From Pseudomonas bijieensis (GTDB taxonomy: Bacteria > Pseudomonadota > Gammaproteobacteria > Pseudomonadales > Pseudomonadaceae), in the NCBI RefSeq assembly GCF_013347965.1, contig NZ_CP048810.1:3595501-3659500 (forward strand): a stretch of DNA of 64,000 nt, given 5' to 3'. Position numbers and translations under genes: made by a program. Under the pieces are notes generated by a model that worked only from the letters and a program-made list of their open reading frames with translations, ran no database searches and was not told the DNA's origin. Below, in pieces: positions 29,607 to 37,466 of the stretch. The first letter of the stretch is position 1. Each line of letters opens with the position of its first letter.

Positions 29607-30391
29607 CCGGTAAACATCGCGACGCCTATTACTGGCGCCTGATCGCGACCGCCGCAAGCTTCGCCCTGTTCGGGCTGGGCGGGCTGTGCCTGCGTTTGCT
29701 GGTGTTTCCGTTGCTGGCCTGGTGGCCCGGCGATGCCCAGGCCCATCGGCAACGGGCCCGTCGCACGGTCGGGCGGTTGTTCTGGTTCTTCATCCGGTTC
29801 ATGGCCCGCACCGGGGTGCTGACCTACCGGATCGACGGCGCCGAACGGCTCGGCCGCCCCGGACAAATGATCATCGCCAATCACCCGTCGCTGATCGACG
29901 TGGTGTTCCTGATCGGGCTGGTGCCCAACGCCAACTGCGTGGTCAAGCAAAGCCTGTGGGACAACCCCTTCACCCGCGGCCCGCTGCGCTCGACCCAATA
30001 CATCAGCAACGACGGCAGCATGGACATGCTTGATGCCGCCAGCGATGCCCTGCAGGATGGCCAGACCCTGATCGTCTTCCCCGAAGGCACGCGCACCCAG
30101 CCCGGCCAGGCACCGGCCTTTCATCGGGGGGCGGCGGCCATTGCCCTGCGGGGTGCGAAAATCCTCACGCCCGTCACCATCAAGGTTTGCCCCACTACTC
30201 TGACCAAGGCCGAACCCTGGTATCGCATTCCCCAGCGCCGCGTGCACTTCAGTTTTCGCGTGGGGGCCGATATAGACCCACAGGCCTTCGCCGCGCTCGG
30301 CCCACCACCCCAGGCTTCGCGCAGGCTCAACGATTTTTTGCATCACTATTTCATCAAGGAGCTCGCCGAAGATGAGCGATCTGCACCGTGA
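29582..30391 (+). CDS. 1-acyl-glycerol-3-phosphate acyltransferase-like protein (aryl polyene cluster)
   Basis: 269-aa PlsC-type acyltransferase. TM segment about 20-45; the catalytic NHPSLID (NHx4D-like, about residue 100) and the phosphate-binding FPEGTRT (about residue 168) are intact. In APE clusters such enzymes are proposed to move the polyene or a fatty chain onto the lipid anchor. The ATG lies inside the preceding gene, and the acyl carrier protein gene overlaps its end by 20 nt. Confidence 0.88.
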   Translation: MDLATQPVTGKHRDAYYWRLIATAASFALFGLGGLCLRLLVFPLLAWWPGDAQAHRQRARRTVGRLFWFFIRFMARTGVLTYRIDGAERLGRPGQMIIANHPSLIDVVFLIGLVPNANCVVKQSLWDNPFTRGPLRSTQYISNDGSMDMLDAASDALQDGQTLIVFPEGTRTQPGQAPAFHRGAAAIALRGAKILTPVTIKVCPTTLTKAEPWYRIPQRRVHFSFRVGADIDPQAFAALGPPPQASRRLNDFLHHYFIKELAEDERSAP

Positions 30392-30629
30392 CATCAAACA
30401 GCTGATCATCGATGCCCTCGGCCTGGAGGACATAAGCATCGACGATATCGGCGACCACCAGACCCTGTTCGGCGAAGGCCTGGGCCTGGACTCGGTGGAT
30501 GCCCTGGAGCTAGGCCTGGCGATCCAGAAGAAGTACGGCATCAAGATCGATGCCGACGCCAAGGACACCCGTAACCATTTCAGCAATGTGGCAAGCCTTG
30601 CGGCCTTCGTCACTGCAAAAAGCGCCTGA
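30372..30629 (+). CDS. Acyl carrier protein 1 (aryl polyene cluster)
   Basis: 85-aa ACP. The phosphopantetheine site is Ser41 in GLGLDSVDALEL, and the four-helix pattern is complete. It resembles the ApeE/ApeF type rather than the fatty-acid AcpP. It overlaps the acyltransferase gene and is followed 9 nt later by a second ACP. Confidence 0.93.
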   Translation: MSDLHRDIKQLIIDALGLEDISIDDIGDHQTLFGEGLGLDSVDALELGLAIQKKYGIKIDADAKDTRNHFSNVASLAAFVTAKSA

Positions 30630-30638
30630 GACCAGACC

Positions 30639-30893
30639 ATGCAAACTCGTGACGACATCTTCAACACCCTGCGCGATGCTCTGGTCGAGCTCTTCGAGCT
30701 GGACCCCGAGCGCGTGACGCTGGAATCGAACCTGTACCAGGACCTGGAAATCGACAGCATCGATGCGGTCGACCTGATCGACCACATCAAGCGTCAGACC
30801 GGCAAGAAAATCGCCGCCGAAGAATTCAAGTCGGTGCGCACCGTCAATGACGTGGTCGAGGCGGTCTATCGACTGGTCCAACCGGCCGCATGA
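30639..30893 (+). CDS. Acyl carrier protein 2 (aryl polyene cluster)
   Basis: 84-aa ACP with Ser40 in LEIDSIDAVDL. It clearly differs from ACP 1, so the two carriers probably do different jobs, for instance starter loading versus elongation, as proposed for the two ACPs of aryl-polyene synthases. The stop overlaps the next ATG by 4 nt. Confidence 0.93.
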   Translation: MQTRDDIFNTLRDALVELFELDPERVTLESNLYQDLEIDSIDAVDLIDHIKRQTGKKIAAEEFKSVRTVNDVVEAVYRLVQPAA

Positions 30894-31435
30894 CCCGGCT
30901 GATTGGCCTCGGCCTGCTGCTGGCGGGCCTGCTGTACCCCTTTGCGGTGTATTTCGGCATGGAGCACTTCGCCCCGTGGCAGTTCGGGTTGCTGCTCGGC
31001 AGCCTGTGGCTGGCCCGGGCATTGCTTGGCAAGGGCGGGCCCGGCAGCCGCTGGATGGCGGCCACGGCGATCGTGTTTTGCGTACTGCTGGCGCTGTTCG
31101 ACAGCCCGCTCCTGCTGCGCTGGTACCCGGTGCTGATCAGCGCGTTCATGCTCGGGCTGTTCGTCCTGAGCCTGAAATACGGCCCGCCGATGATCGAACG
31201 CCTGGCCCGCCTGCGCGAACCGCAGCTACCTGCCAAGGCGGTGGTGTATACCCGCCAGGTCACAGTGGCCTGGAGTGTGTTTTTCCTGTGTAACGGTTTG
31301 CTCGCCGCCGCCCTGACCCTCTGGGCGCCGCTGAGCTGGTGGATGTTGTACACCGGCCTGATTTCCTACGGATTGATGGGGCTGCTGTTTGCCATTGAAT
31401 GGCTCATACGACAACGGGTAAGAGGCCGCCCATGA
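30890..31435 (+). CDS. Inner-membrane protein of aryl polyene clusters (COG4648-like)
   Basis: 181 aa with about five or six hydrophobic helices (residues 3-20, 28-42, 55-72, 80-100, 118-150 and 150-170) and conserved SLKYGPPMIERLARL between them. Proteins of this kind occur in the same position in aryl-polyene clusters, but their job is not known. It is coupled to the genes on both sides (4-nt overlaps). Confidence 0.8.
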   Translation: MTRLIGLGLLLAGLLYPFAVYFGMEHFAPWQFGLLLGSLWLARALLGKGGPGSRWMAATAIVFCVLLALFDSPLLLRWYPVLISAFMLGLFVLSLKYGPPMIERLARLREPQLPAKAVVYTRQVTVAWSVFFLCNGLLAAALTLWAPLSWWMLYTGLISYGLMGLLFAIEWLIRQRVRGRP

Positions 31436-33111
31436 ATTGGATAACACTTGAGCAGATTCTGCTCAGGACTGAACCGGAACGCGCCGTCGCGCTCGATCCG
31501 GCGCTCAGTCACACGCAACTGCGGGGCGCGGCGTTGAGCCTGGCGGCCGGCCTGCAAGCCCGTGGCGTGCGGCATGTGGCGGTGCACCTGGAAGACGCCG
31601 CCGACCTGGCCATCGCCCTGCTCGGCGCCTGGCGCGCCGGAGTCCGGGTCTTGCTTCCCGCCGACCTGCAGGTGCAGACGCGCCAGCGCTGGGCGGCGGA
31701 CGTGGACCTGTGGCTGACCGACCAGCCCGGCGACACGCATCCCAACGACGTGCAACAGGCGCCGATGGACGCCGCCGAACTGGACCTCGATCACTGCTGG
31801 CTGAGCCTGTGCACCTCCGGCTCCAGCGGCGAGCCCAAGCGCATCGAGAAAACCCTGCGCCAGTTGAGTAACGAAGTCCACGCCCTGGAGCACTTGTGGG
31901 GCGCCGACCTGGGGCCGGCCTGCATGATCGGCAGCGTTGCCGCCCAGCATATCTACGGGTTGCTGTTCCGGGTGCTGTGGCCGCTGTGCGCCGGGCGCCC
32001 GTTCGTGCGTCGGCAATTGGCGTTTCCCGAGGACCTGCAACGCGCCAGCCGCGAACAACCGGCCTTCGCCTGGGTCGCCAGCCCGGCGCTGCTCAAGCGC
32101 ATGGGCGATAACCTCGATTGGCCGGCCCTGAGCAGCGTGCGCCGGGTGTTCTCCTCTGGCGGCGCCTTGCCCCCCGAGGCTGCACAAAGCTTGCAGCAAC
32201 GTCTGGGACAATGGCCGACGGAAATTTTCGGCAGTTCGGAAACTGGCGGTATCGCCTGGCGTCAGGGTGACGGATTGTGGCAGCCCTTTGCCGGCGTCGA
32301 GCTCAGCCAGGACAGCGACGGCGCCTTGCTGATCGCTTCGCCCTATCTGCCGGCCGGGCATGTGGAACACACCGCCGACGCGGCGCGAATCGCCACAGAT
32401 GGACGCTTTGAGCTGCTCGGGAGACTGGATCGCATCGTCAAGCTCGAAGAAAAACGCATCTCCCTGCCGATGCTGGAACAAGCGCTGATGGCCCACGACT
32501 GGGTCAGCGAAGCGCGGCTGGGGGTGGTGCAGGAGAAGCGCGCCTCCCTTGGCGCACTGGTGGTGCTCAGCGAAAACGGCCTGCACGCCTTGCGCAACCT
32601 GGGCCGGCGCGCCGTTACCGAAGGCCTGCGTCGGCACCTGAGCGAACATTGCGAAACCCTTGCCCTGCCCCGGCGCTGGCGCTGGCTGCGGCAGTTGCCG
32701 CTCAACGCCCAGGGCAAGTTGCCCCAGGCCGAGGTCGAGGCGTTGCTGATGGCGCCACGTCCCAAAACCCCTGACGTGCTGGAGCAAGTCGAAACCGACG
32801 GTGAGTGGAACCTGCAACTGGTCGTGCCTGCGGACCTTGCATACTTCAGCGGCCACTTCCCCACCGCGCCAGTGTTGCCAGGCGTAGTGCAGGTCGACTG
32901 GGCCTTGAGCCTGGGCCGGCAATTGATGGACCTGCCGCCCCGGTTCGTCGGCATGGAGGTGCTGAAGTTCCAGCAACTGGTTCGCCCTGGCGATGAAGTC
33001 CAACTGCACCTGCGCTTCGACCGCGAGCGCGGCAAGCTGTACTTTGCCTACCGCAATGACACGGCGGCCTGTTCCAGTGGGCGGATTGTGTTGGGGGAAA
33101 ACAATGCCTAG
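31432..33111 (+). CDS. Aryl-acid AMP-ligase fused to a FabA/FabZ-like dehydratase domain
   Basis: 559 aa, two parts. Residues 1 to about 430 are an adenylate-forming ligase: [14 protein letters not shown] (P-loop), [31 protein letters not shown] and [11 protein letters not shown] with the catalytic Lys near the end. Residues about 450-555 are a hot-dog domain with [20 protein letters not shown] (His near 475), the pattern of ApeI-type dehydratases. The ligase would load the aryl starter onto an ACP and the second domain dehydrate the growing chain. These functions are usually on separate proteins. A REPIN follows before the next gene. Confidence 0.88.
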   Translation: MNWITLEQILLRTEPERAVALDPALSHTQLRGAALSLAAGLQARGVRHVAVHLEDAADLAIALLGAWRAGVRVLLPADLQVQTRQRWAADVDLWLTDQPGDTHPNDVQQAPMDAAELDLDHCWLSLCTSGSSGEPKRIEKTLRQLSNEVHALEHLWGADLGPACMIGSVAAQHIYGLLFRVLWPLCAGRPFVRRQLAFPEDLQRASREQPAFAWVASPALLKRMGDNLDWPALSSVRRVFSSGGALPPEAAQSLQQRLGQWPTEIFGSSETGGIAWRQGDGLWQPFAGVELSQDSDGALLIASPYLPAGHVEHTADAARIATDGRFELLGRLDRIVKLEEKRISLPMLEQALMAHDWVSEARLGVVQEKRASLGALVVLSENGLHALRNLGRRAVTEGLRRHLSEHCETLALPRRWRWLRQLPLNAQGKLPQAEVEALLMAPRPKTPDVLEQVETDGEWNLQLVVPADLAYFSGHFPTAPVLPGVVQVDWALSLGRQLMDLPPRFVGMEVLKFQQLVRPGDEVQLHLRFDRERGKLYFAYRNDTAACSSGRIVLGENNA

Positions 33112-33129
33112 GCACCTGTACAAATCACT

Positions 33130-33226
33130 GTGGCGAGGGAGCTTGCTCCCGTTGGGCTGCGAAGCAGCCCCTGGTATTTCAAGAGCGAGTGCTTCGCACT
33201 TGAGCGGGAGCAAGCTCCCTCGCCAC
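33130..33226. repeat. REPIN inside the pigment operon
   Basis: Inverted GTGGCGAGGGAGCTTGCTCC ends with an internal GCGAGTGCTTCGCACTTG hairpin. This is the only large gap in an otherwise overlapping gene run (33112-33257), so it may tune expression of the downstream genes. Confidence 0.85.
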
Positions 33227-33257
33227 AAAATGCTCCTTGGCCACCGAGACATGCCGC

Positions 33258-33992
33258 ATGCATAACCCCTGCGCCGTCATCCCGGTCTACAACCACGAAA
33301 CCGCCATCTCGGCCGTGGTCCAGGCGTTGCTCGCCAACGGCCTGCCTTGTGTGCTGGTGGATGACGCCAGCAGCCCGGCGTGCGCCGCCGTGCTGGAGCG
33401 GTTGGCCGAAGACGAGCGGGTTCATCTGGTCAGGCTGGCGATCAACCAGGGCAAGGGTGGCGCGGTGATGACCGGCCTGCGGGAAGCGGCGCGCCTGGGT
33501 TTCAGCCACGCCTTGCAGGTGGACGCCGACGGACAGCACGATCTTGGCGACGTGAAGACTTTCATCGAGCAGTCCCGCGCCCACCCGGACGCGGTGATCT
33601 GTGGTTATCCGCACTACGACGCCAGCGTGCCGAAAGGTCGTCTGTACGCGCGCTACCTGACTCACATCATGGTCTGGATCAACAGCCTGTCCCTGCAAAT
33701 CCGCGACTCCATGTGCGGCTTTCGGGTCTATCCCCTGCCACCGACCCTGGCGCTGATCGACTCGGCCAACATCGGCAAGCGCATGGATTTCGATTCGGAC
33801 ATCCTCGTGCGCCTGGCCTGGCGCAATCAACCGATGCACTGGCTGCACACCCGGGTCCATTACCCCCAGGACGGGGTCTCGCACTTTCGCCTGTTCCACG
33901 ACAACGTGCTGATTTCCAGCATGCACACCCGGTTGTTCTTCGGCATGCTGGTGCGCTTTCCCCTGATTCTCTGGCGACGGTGGCGGGCATGA
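33258..33992 (+). CDS. Family 2 glycosyltransferase (aryl polyene cluster)
   Basis: 244 aa, GT-A fold: VIPVYNHETAISAVVQALL, VLVDDASS, NQGKGGAVMTGL and the DXD-like QVDADGQHD (about residues 87-95), then MCGFRVYP. In APE systems such an enzyme is thought to attach a sugar in the lipid anchor. There is no membrane domain of the dolichyl-phosphate kind. The next gene starts within its stop (ATGA). Confidence 0.88.
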   Translation: MHNPCAVIPVYNHETAISAVVQALLANGLPCVLVDDASSPACAAVLERLAEDERVHLVRLAINQGKGGAVMTGLREAARLGFSHALQVDADGQHDLGDVKTFIEQSRAHPDAVICGYPHYDASVPKGRLYARYLTHIMVWINSLSLQIRDSMCGFRVYPLPPTLALIDSANIGKRMDFDSDILVRLAWRNQPMHWLHTRVHYPQDGVSHFRLFHDNVLISSMHTRLFFGMLVRFPLILWRRWRA

Positions 33993-34933
33993 GCCTTCAG
34001 GCAGACAAGCAACATTGGGCCGACCGCCAGGAGCGCGGCAGTTTCTGGCTGATGAAACTCACCGCAGTCGCCGCCAAGGTGCTCGGCCGGCGCTTATTGA
34101 CCCCGGTGCTGTACGGCATCGTCCTGTACTTCTTCATTTTCGGCCGCAGCGCCCGCCAGGCCGCCTGGCAATACCAGCAGCGCCTGGCCGAATGGAGCGA
34201 GCGCCCCGAACTGCGCCCGACCCACCGGCGGGTGTTCGGCCAGTTCATGGCGTTTGCCGATTCCCTGTTGGACAAGCTCGATGTCTGGAACGGCAAGCTG
34301 AGCATCGACCAGATCGAAATCGTCGACCCGGCGCTACTGCGCAATCACTTGCGTGACGCCCGCGGGCAGATGCTGGTGGGCGCGCATCTTGGCAACCTGG
34401 AAATGTGCCGGGCCCTGGCCGAGCTGGGCGAGAAGGTGACCATGAACGTGCTGGTGCACACCAAGCACGCCGAGCAGTTCAACCGCTTGCTCGGTGAAGC
34501 CGGCGCCACGCACCTGCGGCTGATCCAGGTCAGCGAGCTGGACCCGGTGATCATGTTGCAACTGAGTGAACGCCTGGAGCGTGGCGAGTGGCTGGCGATT
34601 GCCGGCGACCGCGTACCGCTGCACGGCGGACGCAGTGTGACCGTGGATTTCATGGGCCACCCGGCGGCATTCCCCCAGGGGCCCTGGTTGCTGGCTGGCC
34701 TGCTGAAATGCCCGGTCAACCTGCTGATGTGCCTCAAGCACGAGGGACGCTATCGCGTCACCCTGGAACCCTTCGCCGATGCCGTGGCGTGGAAACGCAA
34801 CGACCGCGAGCAAGTGATCGCCCACTGGGCCGGCCGCTATGCCGAGCGCCTGGCGCAGTACTGCCTCCAGGGCCCCCAACAGTGGTTCAACTTTTACCCT
34901 TTCTGGAAGACCGATGACGATGCCCACTCTTGA
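33989..34933 (+). CDS. LpxL/HtrB-like lipid acyltransferase (aryl polyene cluster)
   Basis: 314-aa member of the lipid A late-acyltransferase superfamily. TM segment about residues 30-55; catalytic HxxxxE appears as VGAHLGNLEMCRAL (His and Glu near residues 131-136), with AGDRVPLHGGRSVTVDFMG as the second family block. It is probably used to acylate the pigment's lipid or sugar anchor rather than lipid A. It overlaps the glycosyltransferase stop by 4 nt and the lyase start by 20 nt. Confidence 0.85.
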   Translation: MSLQADKQHWADRQERGSFWLMKLTAVAAKVLGRRLLTPVLYGIVLYFFIFGRSARQAAWQYQQRLAEWSERPELRPTHRRVFGQFMAFADSLLDKLDVWNGKLSIDQIEIVDPALLRNHLRDARGQMLVGAHLGNLEMCRALAELGEKVTMNVLVHTKHAEQFNRLLGEAGATHLRLIQVSELDPVIMLQLSERLERGEWLAIAGDRVPLHGGRSVTVDFMGHPAAFPQGPWLLAGLLKCPVNLLMCLKHEGRYRVTLEPFADAVAWKRNDREQVIAHWAGRYAERLAQYCLQGPQQWFNFYPFWKTDDDAHS

Positions 34934-36458
34934 GCCGGTAACCTTCGGCGAATGCCCCTTGCGCATTGAAGATGTGCTGGCCCTGGCCAACCGCCGGGCG
35001 CCGACGCAGTTGCAGGATGACCCGGCGTTCCGCCAACGGATTGCCAAGGGTGCGCAATTCCTCGATTCCCTGCTGGACAAGGAAGGCGTGATCTACGGCG
35101 TGACCACCGGTTACGGCGACTCCTGCGTGGTGGCCGTGCCGTTGCACCACGTCGAGGCCCTGCCGCGTCACCTGTACACGTTCCATGGCTGCGGCCTGGG
35201 CAAGTTGCTCGACGCCCAGGCCACCCGTGCGGTGCTGGCGGCGCGTTTGCAGTCGCTGTGCCACGGCGTGTCGGGGGTGCGGGTGGAACTGCTGGAACGC
35301 CTGCAGGCCTTCCTTGAACACGACATCCTGCCGCTGATTCCGGAAGAAGGCTCGGTGGGCGCCAGTGGCGACCTGACCCCGCTGTCCTACGTCGCCGCGA
35401 CCCTGTCCGGCGAGCGGGAAGTGATGTTCCGTGGCGAGCGGCGCCTGGCTGCGGACGTGCACCATGAACTGGGCTGGACCCCGCTGGTGCTGCGGCCCAA
35501 GGAAGCCCTGGCGCTGATGAACGGCACCGCCGTGATGACCGGCCTGGCCTGCCTGGCCTTCGCCCGCGCGGACTATCTGCTGCAACTGGCGACCCGCATC
35601 ACCGCGCTGAACGTTGTCGCCCTGCAAGGCAACCCGGAACACTTCGACGAGCGCCTGTTCGCCGCCAAGCCACACCCGGGGCAGATGCAAGTCGCCGCGT
35701 GGCTGCGCAAGGACCTGGCGATCGACGCGCCGACCGCGCCGCTGCATCGCCTGCAGGATCGCTATTCCCTGCGCTGCGCCCCTCACGTGCTCGGCGTACT
35801 GGCGGACAGCCTGGGCTGGTTGCGTTCGTTCATCGAAACCGAACTCAACAGCGCCAACGACAACCCGATCATCGACGCCGAAGCCGAGCGCGTACTGCAC
35901 GGCGGGCATTTCTACGGCGGGCATATCGCCTTCGCCATGGACAGCCTGAAGAACCTGGTGGCCAACGTCGCCGACTTGCTGGATCGCCAGCTCGCGCTGC
36001 TGGTGGACGAGCGTTACAACCACGGCCTGCCGAGCAACCTGTCCGGCGCCAGCGCCGAGCGGGCGATGCTCAACCATGGCTTCAAGGCCGTGCAGATCGG
36101 CACCAGTGCCTGGACCGCCGAAGCCCTGAAAAACACCATGCCGGCCAGCGTGTTCTCGCGCTCCACCGAATGCCACAACCAGGACAAGGTGAGCATGGGC
36201 ACCATCGCCGCCCGGGACGCGATCCGCGTGCTGGAGCTGACTGAGCAAGTGGCCGCCGCAACGCTGCTGGCCGCCAACCAGGGCGTGTGGCTACGCAGCC
36301 GCGCCGAAGACGCGCGACCGCTGCCCCCGGCCCTGGCCGCCATGCACCAGCAACTGGCCGAGGATTTCGCCCCAGTCATCGAAGACCGCGCCCTGGAAGG
36401 CGAACTGCGACTGTGCCTGCAACGCATCGCCGACCAACACTGGAGGCTGCATGCGTAA
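34914..36458 (+). CDS. Aromatic amino acid (HAL/PAL/TAL family) ammonia-lyase
   Basis: 514-aa MIO-dependent lyase that removes ammonia from His, Phe or Tyr. The MIO tripeptide Ala150-Ser151-Gly152 lies in GSVGASGDLTPLSYVA; VYGVTTGYGDS, LMNGTAVMTGL, YSLRCAPHVLG and ELNSANDNPIID are all kept. Inside a pigment cluster it most likely makes cinnamate or p-coumarate as the aryl starter, as in flexirubin-type clusters. The selectivity loop reads RHLYTFHGCG, and I cannot align it firmly enough to choose the substrate. The start is MTMPTLEP; a second ATG lies two codons later. Confidence 0.9.
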   Translation: MTMPTLEPVTFGECPLRIEDVLALANRRAPTQLQDDPAFRQRIAKGAQFLDSLLDKEGVIYGVTTGYGDSCVVAVPLHHVEALPRHLYTFHGCGLGKLLDAQATRAVLAARLQSLCHGVSGVRVELLERLQAFLEHDILPLIPEEGSVGASGDLTPLSYVAATLSGEREVMFRGERRLAADVHHELGWTPLVLRPKEALALMNGTAVMTGLACLAFARADYLLQLATRITALNVVALQGNPEHFDERLFAAKPHPGQMQVAAWLRKDLAIDAPTAPLHRLQDRYSLRCAPHVLGVLADSLGWLRSFIETELNSANDNPIIDAEAERVLHGGHFYGGHIAFAMDSLKNLVANVADLLDRQLALLVDERYNHGLPSNLSGASAERAMLNHGFKAVQIGTSAWTAEALKNTMPASVFSRSTECHNQDKVSMGTIAARDAIRVLELTEQVAAATLLAANQGVWLRSRAEDARPLPPALAAMHQQLAEDFAPVIEDRALEGELRLCLQRIADQHWRLHA

Positions 36459-36876
36459 CCAAGGTGTTTTGCACGTCGACACGCAGATCGTGGTGCCATT
36501 TTTCGATGTCGATTCGATGAACGTGGTCTGGCACGGCCACTACGTCAAATACCTGGAAGTGGCCCGCTGCGCCTTGCTCGACCTGATCGGCCACAACTAC
36601 AACGACATGCTCGAATCCGGCCATGCGTGGCCGATCATCGACCTGCAACTGCGCTACGTGCGCAGCGCCGTGTTCGGCCAGGCGCTGACCGTGCGTGCCA
36701 GCCTGGTGGAATGGGAAAACCGACTGAAGATCAACTACCTGATCAGCGACGCCACCACAGGCGAACGCTTGACCCGCGCCAGTTCGGTACAAGTGGCCGT
36801 GGACCTCGCCAGTCGCGAAATGCTGTTGGCCTCGCCTCGGGTCTTTGTCCAAGCCGTTGAAAGGAAACTGCCATGA
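36451..36876 (+). CDS. 4HBT/YbgC-type acyl thioesterase (aryl polyene cluster)
   Basis: 141-aa hot-dog thioesterase. The catalytic Asp is in PFFDVDSMNVVWHGHYVKYLEVARC (about residues 16-40), the YbgC signature. It probably releases the chain or edits stalled acyl-ACPs. It overlaps the lyase stop by 8 nt and the next gene by 4 nt. Confidence 0.9.
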   Translation: MRNQGVLHVDTQIVVPFFDVDSMNVVWHGHYVKYLEVARCALLDLIGHNYNDMLESGHAWPIIDLQLRYVRSAVFGQALTVRASLVEWENRLKINYLISDATTGERLTRASSVQVAVDLASREMLLASPRVFVQAVERKLP

Positions 36877-37466
36877 AGCGCCTGTCAGTCTGGCTGTTGC
36901 TGTGCTGCCTGGCGCCCCTGGCCCAGGCGTTCGACTTACAACAGCTGAGCGACCAACTGGCCCGCCCGGAAGTGATCCACGGGCAGTTCATCCAGGAAAA
37001 ACACCTGCGCGCCCTGCCCCAGCCACTCACCAGCAAGGGACGCTTCGTGCTGGCGAAAAAACACGGCCTGCTGTGGCTGCTGCAAACCCCGCTGCAACAG
37101 GACTACCGCATCACCCCCCAGGGCATCGCCCGGCGGGACGGCAACGCCTGGCAGATGTTGCCGAACAAGAGCGCCGGGGCCGAGCAGAACCGCTTGTTCC
37201 TGGCGGTATTGCAGGGCGACAGCAGTGGCTTGCTGCGGGACTTCGAACTGAGCCTGTCGGGCGAGCCACAACAGTGGGAACTCACCCTGACCCCACGCTC
37301 GGTGCTGCTCAAGCAGGTCTTCAACCAGATCAACATCGACGGCGGCGAACTGGTGCAGCGCATCGAACTGCTGGAAACCCAGGGCGACAGCACCGTGCTG
37401 CGCATGCAGGACAGCATCAGCACGCAACCCTTGAGCGAAGCGGAGCAACATGATTTTGCCGAGTGA
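36873..37466 (+). CDS. LolA-like periplasmic lipid carrier (aryl polyene cluster)
   Basis: 197 aa with a cleavable signal peptide (MKRLSVWLLLCCLAPLAQAF, cut near residue 19). The mature part is LolA-fold-like: GQFIQEKHLRALPQPLTSKGRF and WLLQTPLQQDYRITPQG. It is not the lipoprotein chaperone LolA itself but the paralogue found in APE clusters, presumably ferrying the lipid-linked pigment across the periplasm. It is followed by an MMPL exporter (17-nt overlap). Confidence 0.88.
   Translation: MKRLSVWLLLCCLAPLAQAFDLQQLSDQLARPEVIHGQFIQEKHLRALPQPLTSKGRFVLAKKHGLLWLLQTPLQQDYRITPQGIARRDGNAWQMLPNKSAGAEQNRLFLAVLQGDSSGLLRDFELSLSGEPQQWELTLTPRSVLLKQVFNQINIDGGELVQRIELLETQGDSTVLRMQDSISTQPLSEAEQHDFAE

Noticed and set aside
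31366..33252. A 628-codon open frame opposite the ligase-dehydratase gene
   Set aside because: Shadow; it reads through a REPIN at one end and lacks any motif.
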